A DNA stretch of 64,000 bases from Mucilaginibacter boryungensis (GCF_015221995.1 NZ_JADFFM010000001.1:1426001-1490000), one strand, 5' to 3'. Numbered from the stretch's first letter, positions 7,596 to 17,602 are shown. A program made the numbers and translations. The notes: generated by a model from the sequence alone, not told the origin.

Positions 7596-9446
7596 TTAAA
7601 AACCATAACTTACACCACCAATAATGTTGAACCCATAGTCGGGATAATACAGCCACGATGAGTAGGTTGCATTTAATAAATTGTTGGCCTGTAAAAATAT
7701 CCCCAAACGTTTATTCACTTTGTATTCGGCACCTGCATTAATATCAGCAAATGATTTTAATGAAACTACCCTGGTAGCACCCACGCCCGATGCAGGGTCG
7801 GCAACCAGGTCTTTGGTATCGCCCCTGAACAGCAATGTGCCCATTAACTTTACCTTATCACTGATGTTAATATTGGTGCCTGCGCTTAGTTTAAACTTAG
7901 GCAGGTTCCACGGTTGTGCTTCAGTAGCCATTTTATAATCCTTTATTTCTACCCGGCCAAAAATATCTAGGTCATCGGATGCTTTAAAGTCTAATTCACC
8001 ATTAAAACCAGTAACTGTGGCCTTTCCGCCATCGTAAATAACGTTAAAGCGGTTGTATCCGTTGGTGAAATTGAAGTTGCTGATAAACAGCGGCATATTC
8101 TTTACATCGTTGCGGAATACGGTAGCCTTAAAGCCCAATCCAGGCGCTAATGTACCTTTTAAACCTGCGGCAAGGTCTAACTGATCAACCGAGTTTTTAA
8201 TATTGATATTCTGACCTATGAACGGATTGGTTTCAGAAAAGTCTTTTAGTGATGATTTGTTTACATCACCTTTTGCTTCGGCAAACAGGCGTACATATTT
8301 AGGGATGATCTGTACTTCTAAACGTGCAGCTGGGAACACAAATAAGCGCGATGAAAAAACAAATTCGCTTACAATATTGATACCCGCGTCTATCTTATAA
8401 TTCTCGCCTTGAAATTTCAGGTAGGGGTTTGCCCTTACCAGGTTGTTACCGATGGAATACAAAGAGTCTTTCTGAGTACTCAGATCAACAGAAGCATTTA
8501 AGCCGGCATAAAATTGTTTTACGGTTTGATTAATGAAACCGGATAATACTACATTACTTTCTTTAGCATGAAAAGCGTTGTTAAATAAATAACCGTTCAG
8601 CTTTAAGGCATAGGTAAAATCCTTTTCAATATCCTTAAAGTTTTTGGTAAGATCTCCTTCTGCGCTTAAGGTATTAAAGGTTTGTTTGGCAGGATTAATT
8701 GGCGTAACAGGCGGATCGAATTTATTATAACCATAAAAATAATTTCCCTGACGTTTGTAACCAATGGTGCCATGCAGACTATTTACTTCGCCCACGCTTT
8801 TACCAAACACGCCGATCTCATCTTTGCTTTGGTTTTGTTTGGCATAAGTATCACCTGCCTGCGCAAAGTGTTTTACGTATAATCCCGTTTGCAAAGCAGC
8901 ATCGCGACCGTTGTTCACATACAGTTCGGCATAGGTAGATTTTAGGTTACCTGCACCGGCTTTAACCAGGTTGTTATACAAAGCCGAATCCAATTCTGCA
9001 GGCATTTTTACAGCCTCCATTTGTTTAATATCGGTATTGCGTTCCAGACGTTTATCTATGGGCTTGTAAGCCAGCGGGGCTTTAAACGGCGTTTTATCAT
9101 CCAGATCCGGATTGCGGCGAATTTTCACCGCATCGGCCAGCACCGGTTTGTAGGCCGTGGTTACAATGATCTCCTCGGACAGGCTTTGGTTATTAATGCC
9201 GGTTTGACCGGCCTTTTTACTGGTATCCTGCGCTATTTTAGAAGCGGCATCGCCCAGGTTTTGCGCGGCCGACCTTGTTGGTGCTGCTGCTGGTTTTTTA
9301 GTTACAGGCTTAGGAGCTGGCTTTTTGGCCACCGGTTTAACTGTAGTTTTGGGTTTTGTTGTCGATTTTTTTTGTTGCGCTTTAGCAGGGGCAAAAAATA
9401 ATGCCATTCCTAAAATCAGCAGCGCGTATATATATTTAAATTTCAT
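7596..9446 (-). CDS. TonB-dependent-receptor-like outer-membrane beta-barrel protein
   Basis: The 616-residue protein has a signal peptide (about residues 1-23, ending APAKAQ), then a Lys/Pro/Ala-rich stretch (25-65). A short segment at about 90-105 (SLSEEIIVTTAYKPVLADAV) resembles a TonB box and plug start, and a long region of alternating beta strands ends in an aromatic residue (GGVSYGF). A full plug domain is not obvious and the length is short for a receptor, so it is probably a structural barrel. Its position between the TPR and ExbBD-TonB genes suggests a complex spanning the envelope. Confidence 0.75.
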   Translation of the reverse strand: MKFKYIYALLILGMALFFAPAKAQQKKSTTKPKTTVKPVAKKPAPKPVTKKPAAAPTRSAAQNLGDAASKIAQDTSKKAGQTGINNQSLSEEIIVTTAYKPVLADAVKIRRNPDLDDKTPFKAPLAYKPIDKRLERNTDIKQMEAVKMPAELDSALYNNLVKAGAGNLKSTYAELYVNNGRDAALQTGLYVKHFAQAGDTYAKQNQSKDEIGVFGKSVGEVNSLHGTIGYKRQGNYFYGYNKFDPPVTPINPAKQTFNTLSAEGDLTKNFKDIEKDFTYALKLNGYLFNNAFHAKESNVVLSGFINQTVKQFYAGLNASVDLSTQKDSLYSIGNNLVRANPYLKFQGENYKIDAGINIVSEFVFSSRLFVFPAARLEVQIIPKYVRLFAEAKGDVNKSSLKDFSETNPFIGQNINIKNSVDQLDLAAGLKGTLAPGLGFKATVFRNDVKNMPLFISNFNFTNGYNRFNVIYDGGKATVTGFNGELDFKASDDLDIFGRVEIKDYKMATEAQPWNLPKFKLSAGTNINISDKVKLMGTLLFRGDTKDLVADPASGVGATRVVSLKSFADINAGAEYKVNKRLGIFLQANNLLNATYSSWLYYPDYGFNIIGGVSYGF

Positions 9447-9463
9447 TGCGTGTTTTCCTTCTT

Positions 9464-12400
9464 TTAGTTATTACCGGTTTTCTTTACCTCGTTCTGTTGC
9501 GTACTATCGGCAGGGGCTGTTTTGGGTTCTTCCTTTACACTGCCCGGCGCAATTCTTTGCAGTTTGGCTTTAGCCTCGGGCAGTACGTCGTCATCGCCTT
9601 TATAATTCTCTATTACACTTTGTAAGGTGGCTTTGGCCTGGAAATTATCTTTCAATGCTATATAATCATCAGCCAGCAATACAAAGGTTTTAGCTACCCA
9701 GTAATCATAGTTAGACAGTTCCTTAGCCAAATCGAAACAAGTTTTTTGTGATGCTTTGTACTGGTGTTTTAAATACTCTATACGGGCCAGGTTGTATTTG
9801 GCTTCGGCAGCGGCAACGGTTTTAGTATTGCTAACGGTATAGTCAAACTCATTTACGGCCGCTGTAGTATCACCTTTTAACAGGTAAGCTTTGCCGGCAT
9901 ATAAACCTGTCCTGAATTTATCTTCCTGTGCCGATTTCTCATTACCGCGTACCAGCGTAACATATTTCAGCACATCGTCTGGTTGTCCTATTTGCGAATA
10001 GCACAATAACAGGTTATTTATGGCAAACGTATAATCCGCTTTGTATTCCGAATTTGTTTCTAAGCGTTTCAGGAATACAATGGCTTCATTATATTTTTTC
10101 TGGTCGAGATATAGTTTCGACATACTGATCAACGCTTTCTCTGAATAGGCGCTGGTCCAGTCGTTTAATATTACATTATAATCCTGTACGGCTTCATCCG
10201 GCCTTTTCAAATTAACCAAAGCCTGGGCGCGGATAAAACGCATTTGCTTTTCGTATATCGGTTTTGGGAACTTATCGTAATAAGCATTAACGGCCGCTAC
10301 GGTTCCCTGCCAATCGCCTTTCAAGTATTGATTGTTAGCGGCAGTTTGCATAATGGCTTCCTGTTCGGCCGAACTATAGTTACCAATAGGGGTGGTAGTG
10401 GCGTAGTTGATGAAAGTTTGCGCATCGCCCTTATCGGTATATATTTTCTCCATCTGTTTCAAAGCCTGCCTGGCCTCATCTGTTTGCGGATAATCTTTGA
10501 TCACCCGTTTAAACGATTCAATAGCCAAATCCTCTTTATCGGCATTGTAATCTATCAACCCAATAGTTACCAGCGCGCGCGGGATATAGCTGCTGCGCGG
10601 ATATTTATCTATCATAGATAATAAGTCGGATTTAGCTTTATCCCCATCGTTCTTTACATAATAAGTATAGGCGATCTCGAAAGCGGCATCGTCGGCAAAA
10701 TCTGAGCTTGGGAACTTGTTCAGTACTTCATTTAGGGTACTTATCTTAGCATCCGGCGATCCCTGTAACCCCTGGATCATACCACGCTGAAACATGGCGT
10801 AATCTTCGGTTTTATTATGTTTGGCTATAATGCGATTGTAATAATCCATAGCCTTGCCATAGCTTTTCATTACAAAATAGCTGTCGGCCAAACGTGTTAA
10901 AGCATCGTTAATTGTATTAGGGTCTTTCTCGTCGCCGTTTAAAAACTTCTCGAAGTAAGTAGCCGCTTTTTTATACTGCTCGCCGTTAAATGCAGCATAA
11001 GCCAATGCATAGTTAGCATAATTATATACATCGGTCTCCGGTGCATCGGGCATATCCAGAAAAGTTTCAAACCGTTGTACCGATTCATTGTATTTCCGCA
11101 CTTCATACATCGCCTCAGCCATCCAATACATTGTCAGCGCTTCAATTTTGCTATCCATCGGATATTTCAACGAACGAAGGAATATGCCGATAGCATTTTC
11201 GAAAGCACGTTCGTTAATAAACTCGAGCCCGCGGTAATAGGTTACTTTTTGGTAGGCTACTTTGGCGCTTTGGGTTTTGTTAGGGATGGGTTCCAGTATC
11301 TCTACTGCTTCGCGATAATTATGTGAACTTAACAATTCTTCGCCCAGTAAAATCTTCATTTCATCCTGACGGGCTGACCGTGGATAATTCTTCAAATACA
11401 AACGTGTAGCTTCCAGCGCCTGGGTATAAAAATCAAGTTCGTAAGATAACTTGGCATATTGGTACAGGGCATCCTCCTGTAATTGCTTATCAAAAGGCAG
11501 TTTAGATGCTACCAGGAACGCATTGCGGGCACTTTGTTTATTGTTAAGTTTTAAGAAGGCATCGCCTAAGGTATAATTACCATTTTGGGCGTAAACATCG
11601 CTTTTATCCACCATTTTTTCCAATTGAACGGTGGCCTTTTGGTATTCACCAATTTTGTAATAGCCATAACCCATTTGGTAACTGTCCTGCGTGTTTTGTG
11701 TACGGCCGTTATCCTGTGCTTCAAATTTTGAATAGTATTTTACTGAGTTAGGATAATCGGATTTGGCAAAGTACGATGCCGCTACAATGCGGAACATCTC
11801 CGTCTCATTCTTTTGGTGTGTGCTGTTCAGGATAGGGATGGCATAATTCAATACATCATCATATCGTTTGTCTAAAAAGTAAACAGCGGTAATGTAATAG
11901 GGATAGCTGTCCCTGTATTTTTTAGAATCCTTTAACCGTTCGAAATTTACAAGCGCCAGGTGATAATCTTTATTCAGGTAGGCTATGTAGGCAAAATAAT
12001 AAGTTGCATCCTCGGTAAAAGGCGACCGTTTGTCTTTTACTTCGCTAAATAAAAGCTGGGCGTTCTTATAATCGTTTGTAGCAAAATAGGCATAGCCTTT
12101 ACGGAATTTGTATTCGGTATTTTCGCGGCCGTTCAAATCTGATGCCTGTACTTTATCGTACCAACGCAGTACATCCTGGTATTTACCCTGTTTAAAGTAC
12201 GATTTACCTATTTGAAAGTAAGCCAGTTTGGTTAATGGGTTTTCAGGATGCTCTTTAATAAAGCGTAAAAACATGCTCTCGGCATCGTCATTACCCAATT
12301 CAAGCGCGCAAAAGGCTTCGTAGTACTGCGAATTTTCCTTTAACAGGGATACCGATGTTTCAAAATCGGGTTGGGTAGCAGTTCCGATCTTAGCTTTTTC

Positions 12401-12565
12401 AACCAGCCTGAATTGCTCGGCTGCAGCTACATATTTGCCTTTGTCCATTAGCTCGGTAGCAGTATGGTAAGTTCTATATAGCTGGCCCGCAGGGTTTTGC
12501 TGAGCATAAAGCATTGACAAGGAAAAAACTGGAAGTATAAAAGCGATGTACTTAAGTTTCATCAT
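9464..12565 (-). CDS. Large periplasmic tetratricopeptide repeat protein
   Basis: The 1033-residue protein has a signal peptide (about 1-21, FILPVFSLSMLYAQ). Almost continuous TPR repeats follow, many with the pattern FxxGxxYFKxGxYxxAxxxF (for example KSYFKQGKYQDVLRWYDKV near residue 122). The tail is polar. It is the first gene of the minus-strand operon, 17 bases ahead of the barrel gene. Such long TPR proteins serve as assembly scaffolds in the Bacteroidota envelope; the client is unknown. Confidence 0.85.
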   Translation of the reverse strand: MMKLKYIAFILPVFSLSMLYAQQNPAGQLYRTYHTATELMDKGKYVAAAEQFRLVEKAKIGTATQPDFETSVSLLKENSQYYEAFCALELGNDDAESMFLRFIKEHPENPLTKLAYFQIGKSYFKQGKYQDVLRWYDKVQASDLNGRENTEYKFRKGYAYFATNDYKNAQLLFSEVKDKRSPFTEDATYYFAYIAYLNKDYHLALVNFERLKDSKKYRDSYPYYITAVYFLDKRYDDVLNYAIPILNSTHQKNETEMFRIVAASYFAKSDYPNSVKYYSKFEAQDNGRTQNTQDSYQMGYGYYKIGEYQKATVQLEKMVDKSDVYAQNGNYTLGDAFLKLNNKQSARNAFLVASKLPFDKQLQEDALYQYAKLSYELDFYTQALEATRLYLKNYPRSARQDEMKILLGEELLSSHNYREAVEILEPIPNKTQSAKVAYQKVTYYRGLEFINERAFENAIGIFLRSLKYPMDSKIEALTMYWMAEAMYEVRKYNESVQRFETFLDMPDAPETDVYNYANYALAYAAFNGEQYKKAATYFEKFLNGDEKDPNTINDALTRLADSYFVMKSYGKAMDYYNRIIAKHNKTEDYAMFQRGMIQGLQGSPDAKISTLNEVLNKFPSSDFADDAAFEIAYTYYVKNDGDKAKSDLLSMIDKYPRSSYIPRALVTIGLIDYNADKEDLAIESFKRVIKDYPQTDEARQALKQMEKIYTDKGDAQTFINYATTTPIGNYSSAEQEAIMQTAANNQYLKGDWQGTVAAVNAYYDKFPKPIYEKQMRFIRAQALVNLKRPDEAVQDYNVILNDWTSAYSEKALISMSKLYLDQKKYNEAIVFLKRLETNSEYKADYTFAINNLLLCYSQIGQPDDVLKYVTLVRGNEKSAQEDKFRTGLYAGKAYLLKGDTTAAVNEFDYTVSNTKTVAAAEAKYNLARIEYLKHQYKASQKTCFDLAKELSNYDYWVAKTFVLLADDYIALKDNFQAKATLQSVIENYKGDDDVLPEAKAKLQRIAPGSVKEEPKTAPADSTQQNEVKKTGNN

Positions 12566-12614
12566 ATAGTAGGTATGATATAATTTGTGCTAAAATAGCG
12601 TTTCCGCAAAGATG

Positions 12615-12694
12615 TAATCCACAGGAGTAATTCACAAATGTGGAAAACACTTTTTTAACGAACTTAAGTCAACGGATGGTATAAGTGTGGAAAA
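12615..12694. other. Three DnaA-box-like nonamers
   Basis: Within 80 bases lie TAATCCACA (12615-12623, plus strand) and two copies of TTTTCCACA on the minus strand (12639-12647 and 12686-12694). Each differs by one base from TTATCCACA. The site lies in the AT-rich gap between the TPR gene and the histidine kinase. A chance cluster is quite possible. Confidence 0.25.
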
Positions 12695-12722
12695 GTTTAT
12701 TGGTGTGAAGAAGGATTAGATG

Positions 12723-14936
12723 TTATCCGGCCACCAGCATTGCATTGACCAGTGCGTTATACAATTTCTCTATTTCGATAGGCTTACGCAGGAAGCCATT
12801 AAAGAAACCGGCATATTCATCCTGATGCTCGGCAGTGATATCGGCTGTAAGCGCAAAAATAGGCGTGAAGGAATTAGGATTATTTATTTCTCTGATATTC
12901 TTTGTAGCGTCAAAGCCATTCATTTCAGGCATATGAATATCCATCAGTATAAAATCGTAAGCCCGCAACTTTGATTTTTCTACCGCTTCAACACCATTTT
13001 TAGCATGCTCGGCAGTTACACCCCAGTTGCTTAGCAATTTGCGGGCAACCATAGCATTTATCAGGTTATCTTCGGCCAGCAAGGCGGTTTTATTAGCCAG
13101 TTTATCTAATGGCGCCTGTGGTGTAATAGCTTCAGTAGCTATGCGTTTGGCTTTAATATCGAAGTGGAACGCCGAGCCTTTGCCTACAACACTACTTACA
13201 TGCACCTTGCTTTTATAAAGCTCTGCCAGTTTTTTTACAATGGCCAGCCCCAGCCCCGAGCCGCCGTGTTTGCGGGTAGTAATAGATTTAGGTTGCGAGA
13301 AACTCTCGAAAATTTCAGTAAATAAATTGGGAGGGATACCTACACCGGTATCGGTAACCATAAACCGCAAATAATCGTATGCTTTATCGGTTTTAACTTT
13401 AGTTACACTAATATCTACACTACCCGTTTCGGTATATTTTATAGCATTGCCTATCAGGTTACCTAATATTTGCGATAGCTTGGTCTCATCCAGCTCATAG
13501 CTTTCGCTTATACCTTTGTCTACTTTTAAAGATAGCTTCAGACCCTTTTCGGTGGCCATGTTTTCGTAAACGGCCAGCAAGTTCTCTACCAGTGTGTAAA
13601 AGTTACAGGGCTCAATATCCAGTTGCATTTTGCCTGCTTCCAGCTTAGTAAAATCCAGTATCCCGTTAATAATAAGCAGCAGGTTGTTTGATGCGAATTT
13701 TAATGAGTTGAGCATCTTTTGCTCTTCCTCATCCGATTTGTCCTTCAGCAGCGATGTGATCGTGATCACCGCGTTTAAAGGTGTCCGTATCTCATGGCTC
13801 ATGGTCGACAGGAAATCCTGTTTCAACTTAGCGGACTGTTCCGCGAGTTCCTTTTTCTTGATGATCTCGTCCTTCTCTTTTTGCAGTTTCGCTTCCTTTT
13901 CCAGCGATTCCATCCGGGTGATCAGTTCGTAGTTCTCAATGATCTGGAGGGTTTGGGTATTAATAACAGTTTCTTTCTGGCTAAGGTAACGTTCCAGATA
14001 ATCCAGCGCCATTGTTGTATTACCTTGTTGTTTATGTAGCTGGTAAAGTAAATGATCGCATTTAAATTTAATGATGGCTATATTATAGGTCTCGCTAAAA
14101 TTTAATGTTTTTTCTAATAAACTCTTTGCCTCTTTTAGCCGGTGCATCCGCATGTACAGGTCGGCCAAACGATGGTAAGCCATGCCCAGGCCCAGCTTTT
14201 CGCCTACCTGCTGATGGATATTGATACATTGGTTAAGGTCTTCCTCGGCCAGCTTGTATTGCCCTGTGTTAAGAAATACCTTGCCGCGCCCGTAAAGTGC
14301 AAAGGCCAGGCCACGAATGTCGCCTGTTTTATTCTTCATCGCTATAGAGCGTTCTATCAACTCTAAAGCTTCTTTTATTTTACCCTGTTTAAGATAAATA
14401 CCCGATAGCGGGTTATAAGCATTTGATTCAAGGTTGATATCTTTTGCCTGTCGGGCAGATTCAATAGCGCCTTCGTATGATTTGATGGCATTTTTCTGAT
14501 CACCAAAGTATTCATAGATGGTTCCCAACGATTTTTGGGTACGTGCCTGGTTATGATAATCTTTGTATTTACGGTAAGTAGTAAGACAATTGATCAGATA
14601 TATCAATCCCAGGTGGTAATTGTCGGTTTTATAATAGTTACCGGCAATGCTGTAACGGGCATCTGCTATACCCCGGTCATCATTAAGTTCCTCGAAATAT
14701 TTGATGGCTTCCTCGGCCATGCTGATAGAGCGCTTGTATTCGCCCTGTATCATATAAAAAAGCGAGAGATGGTTAAGGCTTTTTCCAATTAACTCGTGGT
14801 TGTTAATTTGCCTGCTAAGCGACAAGGCATGAGTAGCCAATTGAGTGCTGTGGGATAAATCGTTAATACGCCCGGTATACGCTTCATCCAAAAGCGCAGT
14901 AATTTTATTGGCATTAACACTCTTGTTTTTATCCAC
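12723..14936 (-). CDS. Hybrid histidine kinase with TPR sensor and receiver domain
   Basis: The 737-residue protein has no signal peptide or membrane segment. TPR repeats fill about residues 1-320, then comes a coiled coil (about 340-372). The HisKA domain has the phosphoacceptor H381 in STMSHEIRTPL, and the HATPase domain shows N497 (LIGNAIKYT), DTGVGIP (529-535) and GSGLGLAI (559-566). The C-terminal receiver has D666 in ILMDIHMPEMNG. It probably senses a cytoplasmic signal through protein contact. There is no adjacent output regulator, so the phosphate must go to an unlinked partner. Confidence 0.92.
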   Translation of the reverse strand: MDKNKSVNANKITALLDEAYTGRINDLSHSTQLATHALSLSRQINNHELIGKSLNHLSLFYMIQGEYKRSISMAEEAIKYFEELNDDRGIADARYSIAGNYYKTDNYHLGLIYLINCLTTYRKYKDYHNQARTQKSLGTIYEYFGDQKNAIKSYEGAIESARQAKDINLESNAYNPLSGIYLKQGKIKEALELIERSIAMKNKTGDIRGLAFALYGRGKVFLNTGQYKLAEEDLNQCINIHQQVGEKLGLGMAYHRLADLYMRMHRLKEAKSLLEKTLNFSETYNIAIIKFKCDHLLYQLHKQQGNTTMALDYLERYLSQKETVINTQTLQIIENYELITRMESLEKEAKLQKEKDEIIKKKELAEQSAKLKQDFLSTMSHEIRTPLNAVITITSLLKDKSDEEEQKMLNSLKFASNNLLLIINGILDFTKLEAGKMQLDIEPCNFYTLVENLLAVYENMATEKGLKLSLKVDKGISESYELDETKLSQILGNLIGNAIKYTETGSVDISVTKVKTDKAYDYLRFMVTDTGVGIPPNLFTEIFESFSQPKSITTRKHGGSGLGLAIVKKLAELYKSKVHVSSVVGKGSAFHFDIKAKRIATEAITPQAPLDKLANKTALLAEDNLINAMVARKLLSNWGVTAEHAKNGVEAVEKSKLRAYDFILMDIHMPEMNGFDATKNIREINNPNSFTPIFALTADITAEHQDEYAGFFNGFLRKPIEIEKLYNALVNAMLVAG

Positions 14937-15329
14937 TGAAAAAATATTTTAACCTATCGCTTATTAATTAGTTATTATGAAAATTCAGAGTACAATTATG
15001 ATAAATTAATAGCTATTTAAAAAGGGGTAATAACTAAAATTAGTAATTTATTATTTATATAATTAAATGCGCAGTAAATATTATTTGTAATACGTAAACC
15101 TTAATTTTTTTGTTACCAATGTTAATTGTTTTATATAAAAGTGGCTACCTTCGTTAAGGATGGGTATTAACACTATTGTTTGAAAGGGTTTGCTTAATAT
15201 TATTCAACATTGTTTATTGAACATACAAAGCAAAACGTATTGCAAGTGTCGGTAATGCAATAACATCCCAGTGTCCCCCACACGCAATTTGCATCTATAA
15301 CTATTTTTTAATTTAATGTTCCAGGGGTT
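14937..15329. other. AT-rich intergenic region, 393 bp
   Basis: No open reading frame is supported here. The sequence is very AT-rich and contains the upstream regions of two divergent genes. A possible promoter for the barrel gene is TTG at 15126-15128, a 17-base gap and TACCTTCG at 15146-15153, one base off the TAnnTTTG consensus. It would leave a leader of about 170 bases. I see no stable hairpin or repeat. Confidence 0.5.
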
Positions 15330-16571
15330 GTGAAAGTAAATGTAATAGTATTTTTATTAACGATAACCGTTTTAAAATTATATGCCGAAACTGATACCGT
15401 ACGAAGCGCTACGTTAAAAAATGAAACCGATATCGGAGATATCAGGGCACGTATTTTTCATAGGCCAACAAAATTGGACACTGCTATCTTTAAGTTCAGA
15501 AAATTACTTATCCCTTCTTTTTCCTATAACCCCAGCGCTGGTTTTGAATTAGGCCTATCTGTATCTGCATTAAAGTTTTTGGGACATCCGGACAGCACAA
15601 CTATATCTACCGGCGAAGTTGAAGTTTCAGCATCAACCAAAGGCATATTATATATTAATTACAAGCACAATATATACCTGCCAAAAAATAATTGGAGCCT
15701 GCAGGGTAACTGGCAGATAGGCCGTACGCAAGCGTTGGATTATGGAGTAGGTACTGGCCGGCGCAGCGAATATGCCATGTTCAACATCCCGGATGATGTT
15801 TACCAGCTCAAATACACCTCGTTCCGTTTTAAGGAAACCGCATACAGAAAAATAAAGGGTAAATTTTACGGCGGTATAGGCATAATTTTAAATGCTTATA
15901 CAGGTATTGATGAAGAACACCGGGATGATATTAATGCTTATCATTACCAATACAGTATCCGCAACGGTTTCCCGCTGTGGCACTATTTGGCCAATGCAGT
16001 TACACTAAACCTGCAGTATGATAGCCGCGACCATCCTAACCGGCCATACAAAGGTATTTTTGCCAACTTACGTTTTAAAACCAATCAAAAAATAATAGGC
16101 AGTTCGGAAAACGCAACGCAACTCATAACTGAATTCAGAAAATACTGGGGGCTATCAGATCTTAACCCCGAGCATATATTAGCCTTTTGGCATTGGGGCA
16201 GTTATTTGTTGAGCGGAAAAATACCTTATCTTGAACTGCCTGGCACCAGCAGTGATAACGACGGGCGTGGCGGCAGGGCTTACACGGTTGGACGGTTTAA
16301 AGGATCTTCTTTTTTTTATTCAGAAACCGAATATAGGTTCCCTATATCAAAAAATAAATTAATAAGCGGCGTAGCATTTATAAACGCGCAAACGGGAAGT
16401 AACGAAAATGGATTAACAAAAGTTAAACTTTTTCAGCGTTGGGAGCCGGGTGTGGGTGCCGGGATAAGAATATTATATGATAAATATTCCCGGTCGAACA
16501 TTTGTGTTGATTATGGTATAGGTAATTATGGCTCGCGCGGTTTTTTTATTAATTTGAACGAGACGTTTTAG
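15330..16571 (+). CDS. Omp85/BamA-type outer-membrane beta-barrel protein
   Basis: The 413-residue protein starts at GTG; the only nearby upstream ATG (15316) runs straight into a stop. A signal peptide covers about residues 1-19. The rest resembles the C-terminal barrel of the surface-antigen D15/BamA family, with NLQYDSRDHPNRPYKGIFAN, FFYSETEYRFPI and a terminal phenylalanine that suits Bam recognition. POTRA domains are absent, so it is not BamA itself. It is clearly similar to the barrel at 20027-21235. Confidence 0.8.
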   Translation: MKVNVIVFLLTITVLKLYAETDTVRSATLKNETDIGDIRARIFHRPTKLDTAIFKFRKLLIPSFSYNPSAGFELGLSVSALKFLGHPDSTTISTGEVEVSASTKGILYINYKHNIYLPKNNWSLQGNWQIGRTQALDYGVGTGRRSEYAMFNIPDDVYQLKYTSFRFKETAYRKIKGKFYGGIGIILNAYTGIDEEHRDDINAYHYQYSIRNGFPLWHYLANAVTLNLQYDSRDHPNRPYKGIFANLRFKTNQKIIGSSENATQLITEFRKYWGLSDLNPEHILAFWHWGSYLLSGKIPYLELPGTSSDNDGRGGRAYTVGRFKGSSFFYSETEYRFPISKNKLISGVAFINAQTGSNENGLTKVKLFQRWEPGVGAGIRILYDKYSRSNICVDYGIGNYGSRGFFINLNETF

Positions 16572-16762
16572 GCCTGGTCATTGGGCTTTCGCTTCTCTGC
16601 ATAAACATAATAGCTTTCTTTGCACTTAGCACAAAACTGCTTTTTTATAGGAAGAAAAAACAGGAAGTTTCTAACAAGCCAGCTTCTATGTAATTGGAAA
16701 TGATATGGTTGCCCGCATTTTGGGCAGTATTTTCCTGAACTGATACTAAAGATATTTGCCAA
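16568..16762 (-). CDS. Small zinc-ribbon protein
   Basis: The 64-residue protein has two CxxC pairs, CPKC (about 13-16) and CAKC (about 44-47). Between them is a basic-hydrophobic stretch, HRSWLVRNFLFFLPIKK. The spacing fits a zinc ribbon. The neighbour at 16824-17009 shares the same plan, so the two are tandem paralogues. The stop overlaps the convergent stop of the barrel gene. Function is unknown. Confidence 0.65.
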   Translation of the reverse strand: MANIFSISSGKYCPKCGQPYHFQLHRSWLVRNFLFFLPIKKQFCAKCKESYYVYAEKRKPNDQA

Positions 16763-16823
16763 AGGCTTTTTGTTTTAGTTTGAAACTGCAAAATAAAACA
16801 AATTTTGGGTTTATGCCAACAGA

Positions 16824-17009
16824 TTATTTAGCCCACAAATATCTTTTTTTATTGCACCTGAAACACAAATAGCGCCTGATTGGCAGCCAAAACAATAAGG
16901 TTTTTACTAATGGCCCACGCGGTACGCGCTGGTCTACTTTTGTACTGCATTTTGGACAGACAAGAGAGTTAATTGTGGGTTTGTTTGAATTATTTAGAGG
17001 GATAATCAT
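16824..17009 (-). CDS. Small zinc-ribbon protein, paralogue
   Basis: The 61-residue protein has CPKC (about 18-21) and CFRC (about 51-54) around PRGPLVKTLLFWLPIRRYL. This mirrors the neighbour at 16568: R-x-x-LV-[RK]-x-x-LF-x-LPI-[KR][KR]. Conservation of the central hydrophobic motif as well as the cysteines argues that both are real genes. The hydrophobic centre may contact a membrane or a partner protein. Function is unknown. Confidence 0.65.
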   Translation of the reverse strand: MIIPLNNSNKPTINSLVCPKCSTKVDQRVPRGPLVKTLLFWLPIRRYLCFRCNKKRYLWAK

Positions 17010-17134
17010 TTAAGATTAGTATGCTATTTATATAACCTTAAGCAAATATAATTAATAATAATATACTGTAATAATATATTAATAAATATTGTTATGACTG
17101 GGTGTTGTCACGTTCATGTTTTCAATGCCGGATA

Positions 17135-17176
17135 AAACAAAAAGGCGACGTTCAACCGAACGTCGCCTTTTTGTTT
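17135..17176. terminator. Bidirectional intrinsic terminator
   Basis: A perfect 19-bp stem with an AACC loop: the left arm ends GGCGACGTTC and the right arm starts GAACGTCGCC, flanked by A-run and T-run. It lies just downstream of the glycine-zipper gene on the minus strand and can also stop plus-strand transcription. Confidence 0.92.
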
Positions 17177-17190
17177 ACTTTCTTTGCCTG

Positions 17191-17529
17191 TTAATTATGC
17201 GTCCTGATCACCGTAACACCTTTTGAAGGGTGTGTGATAGTATGATGGCTGCGATAATATGCGCGTTGCGCTGCGCGGCGTTTTTTTGCTACATGCCTGC
17301 GGTGTTCGTTACCAATAATGTAACCGCCCCCGGCGCCAATAGCGCCACCTATTAAAGCACCTTTTACGCCATGGCCAATTAGGCCGCCGGCAATTGCGCC
17401 GCCAGCACCACCAATTATAGCGCCCTTAGCCTGGCCGCTCATTTTTTTCTTTTCCTGTGCAAGGGTATATTTACTATCCGCAATTAACACGGTAAGTATC
17501 ATGCATAAACTATAAATTAACTTTTTCAT
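17191..17529 (-). CDS. Secreted glycine-zipper protein
   Basis: The start is set at the ATG at 17529 because it is followed at once by a signal peptide (MKKLIYSLCMILTVLIADSK). The longer frame to 17637 adds 36 residues that overlap the upstream lipoprotein gene. The mature 112-residue product has a glycine zipper (about residues 35-73, GAIIGGAGGAIAGGLIGHGV) and a basic tail. Such proteins sit in the envelope and are often stress-induced. Confidence 0.8.
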   Translation of the reverse strand: MKKLIYSLCMILTVLIADSKYTLAQEKKKMSGQAKGAIIGGAGGAIAGGLIGHGVKGALIGGAIGAGGGYIIGNEHRRHVAKKRRAAQRAYYRSHHTITHPSKGVTVIRTHN

Positions 17530-17602
17530 TGATATTTGTGGTTTTAGTTGTTTTACCAATGTATTAAAACAAATACCAGGCCAATAACCCTGAAGTGTAT
17601 AA

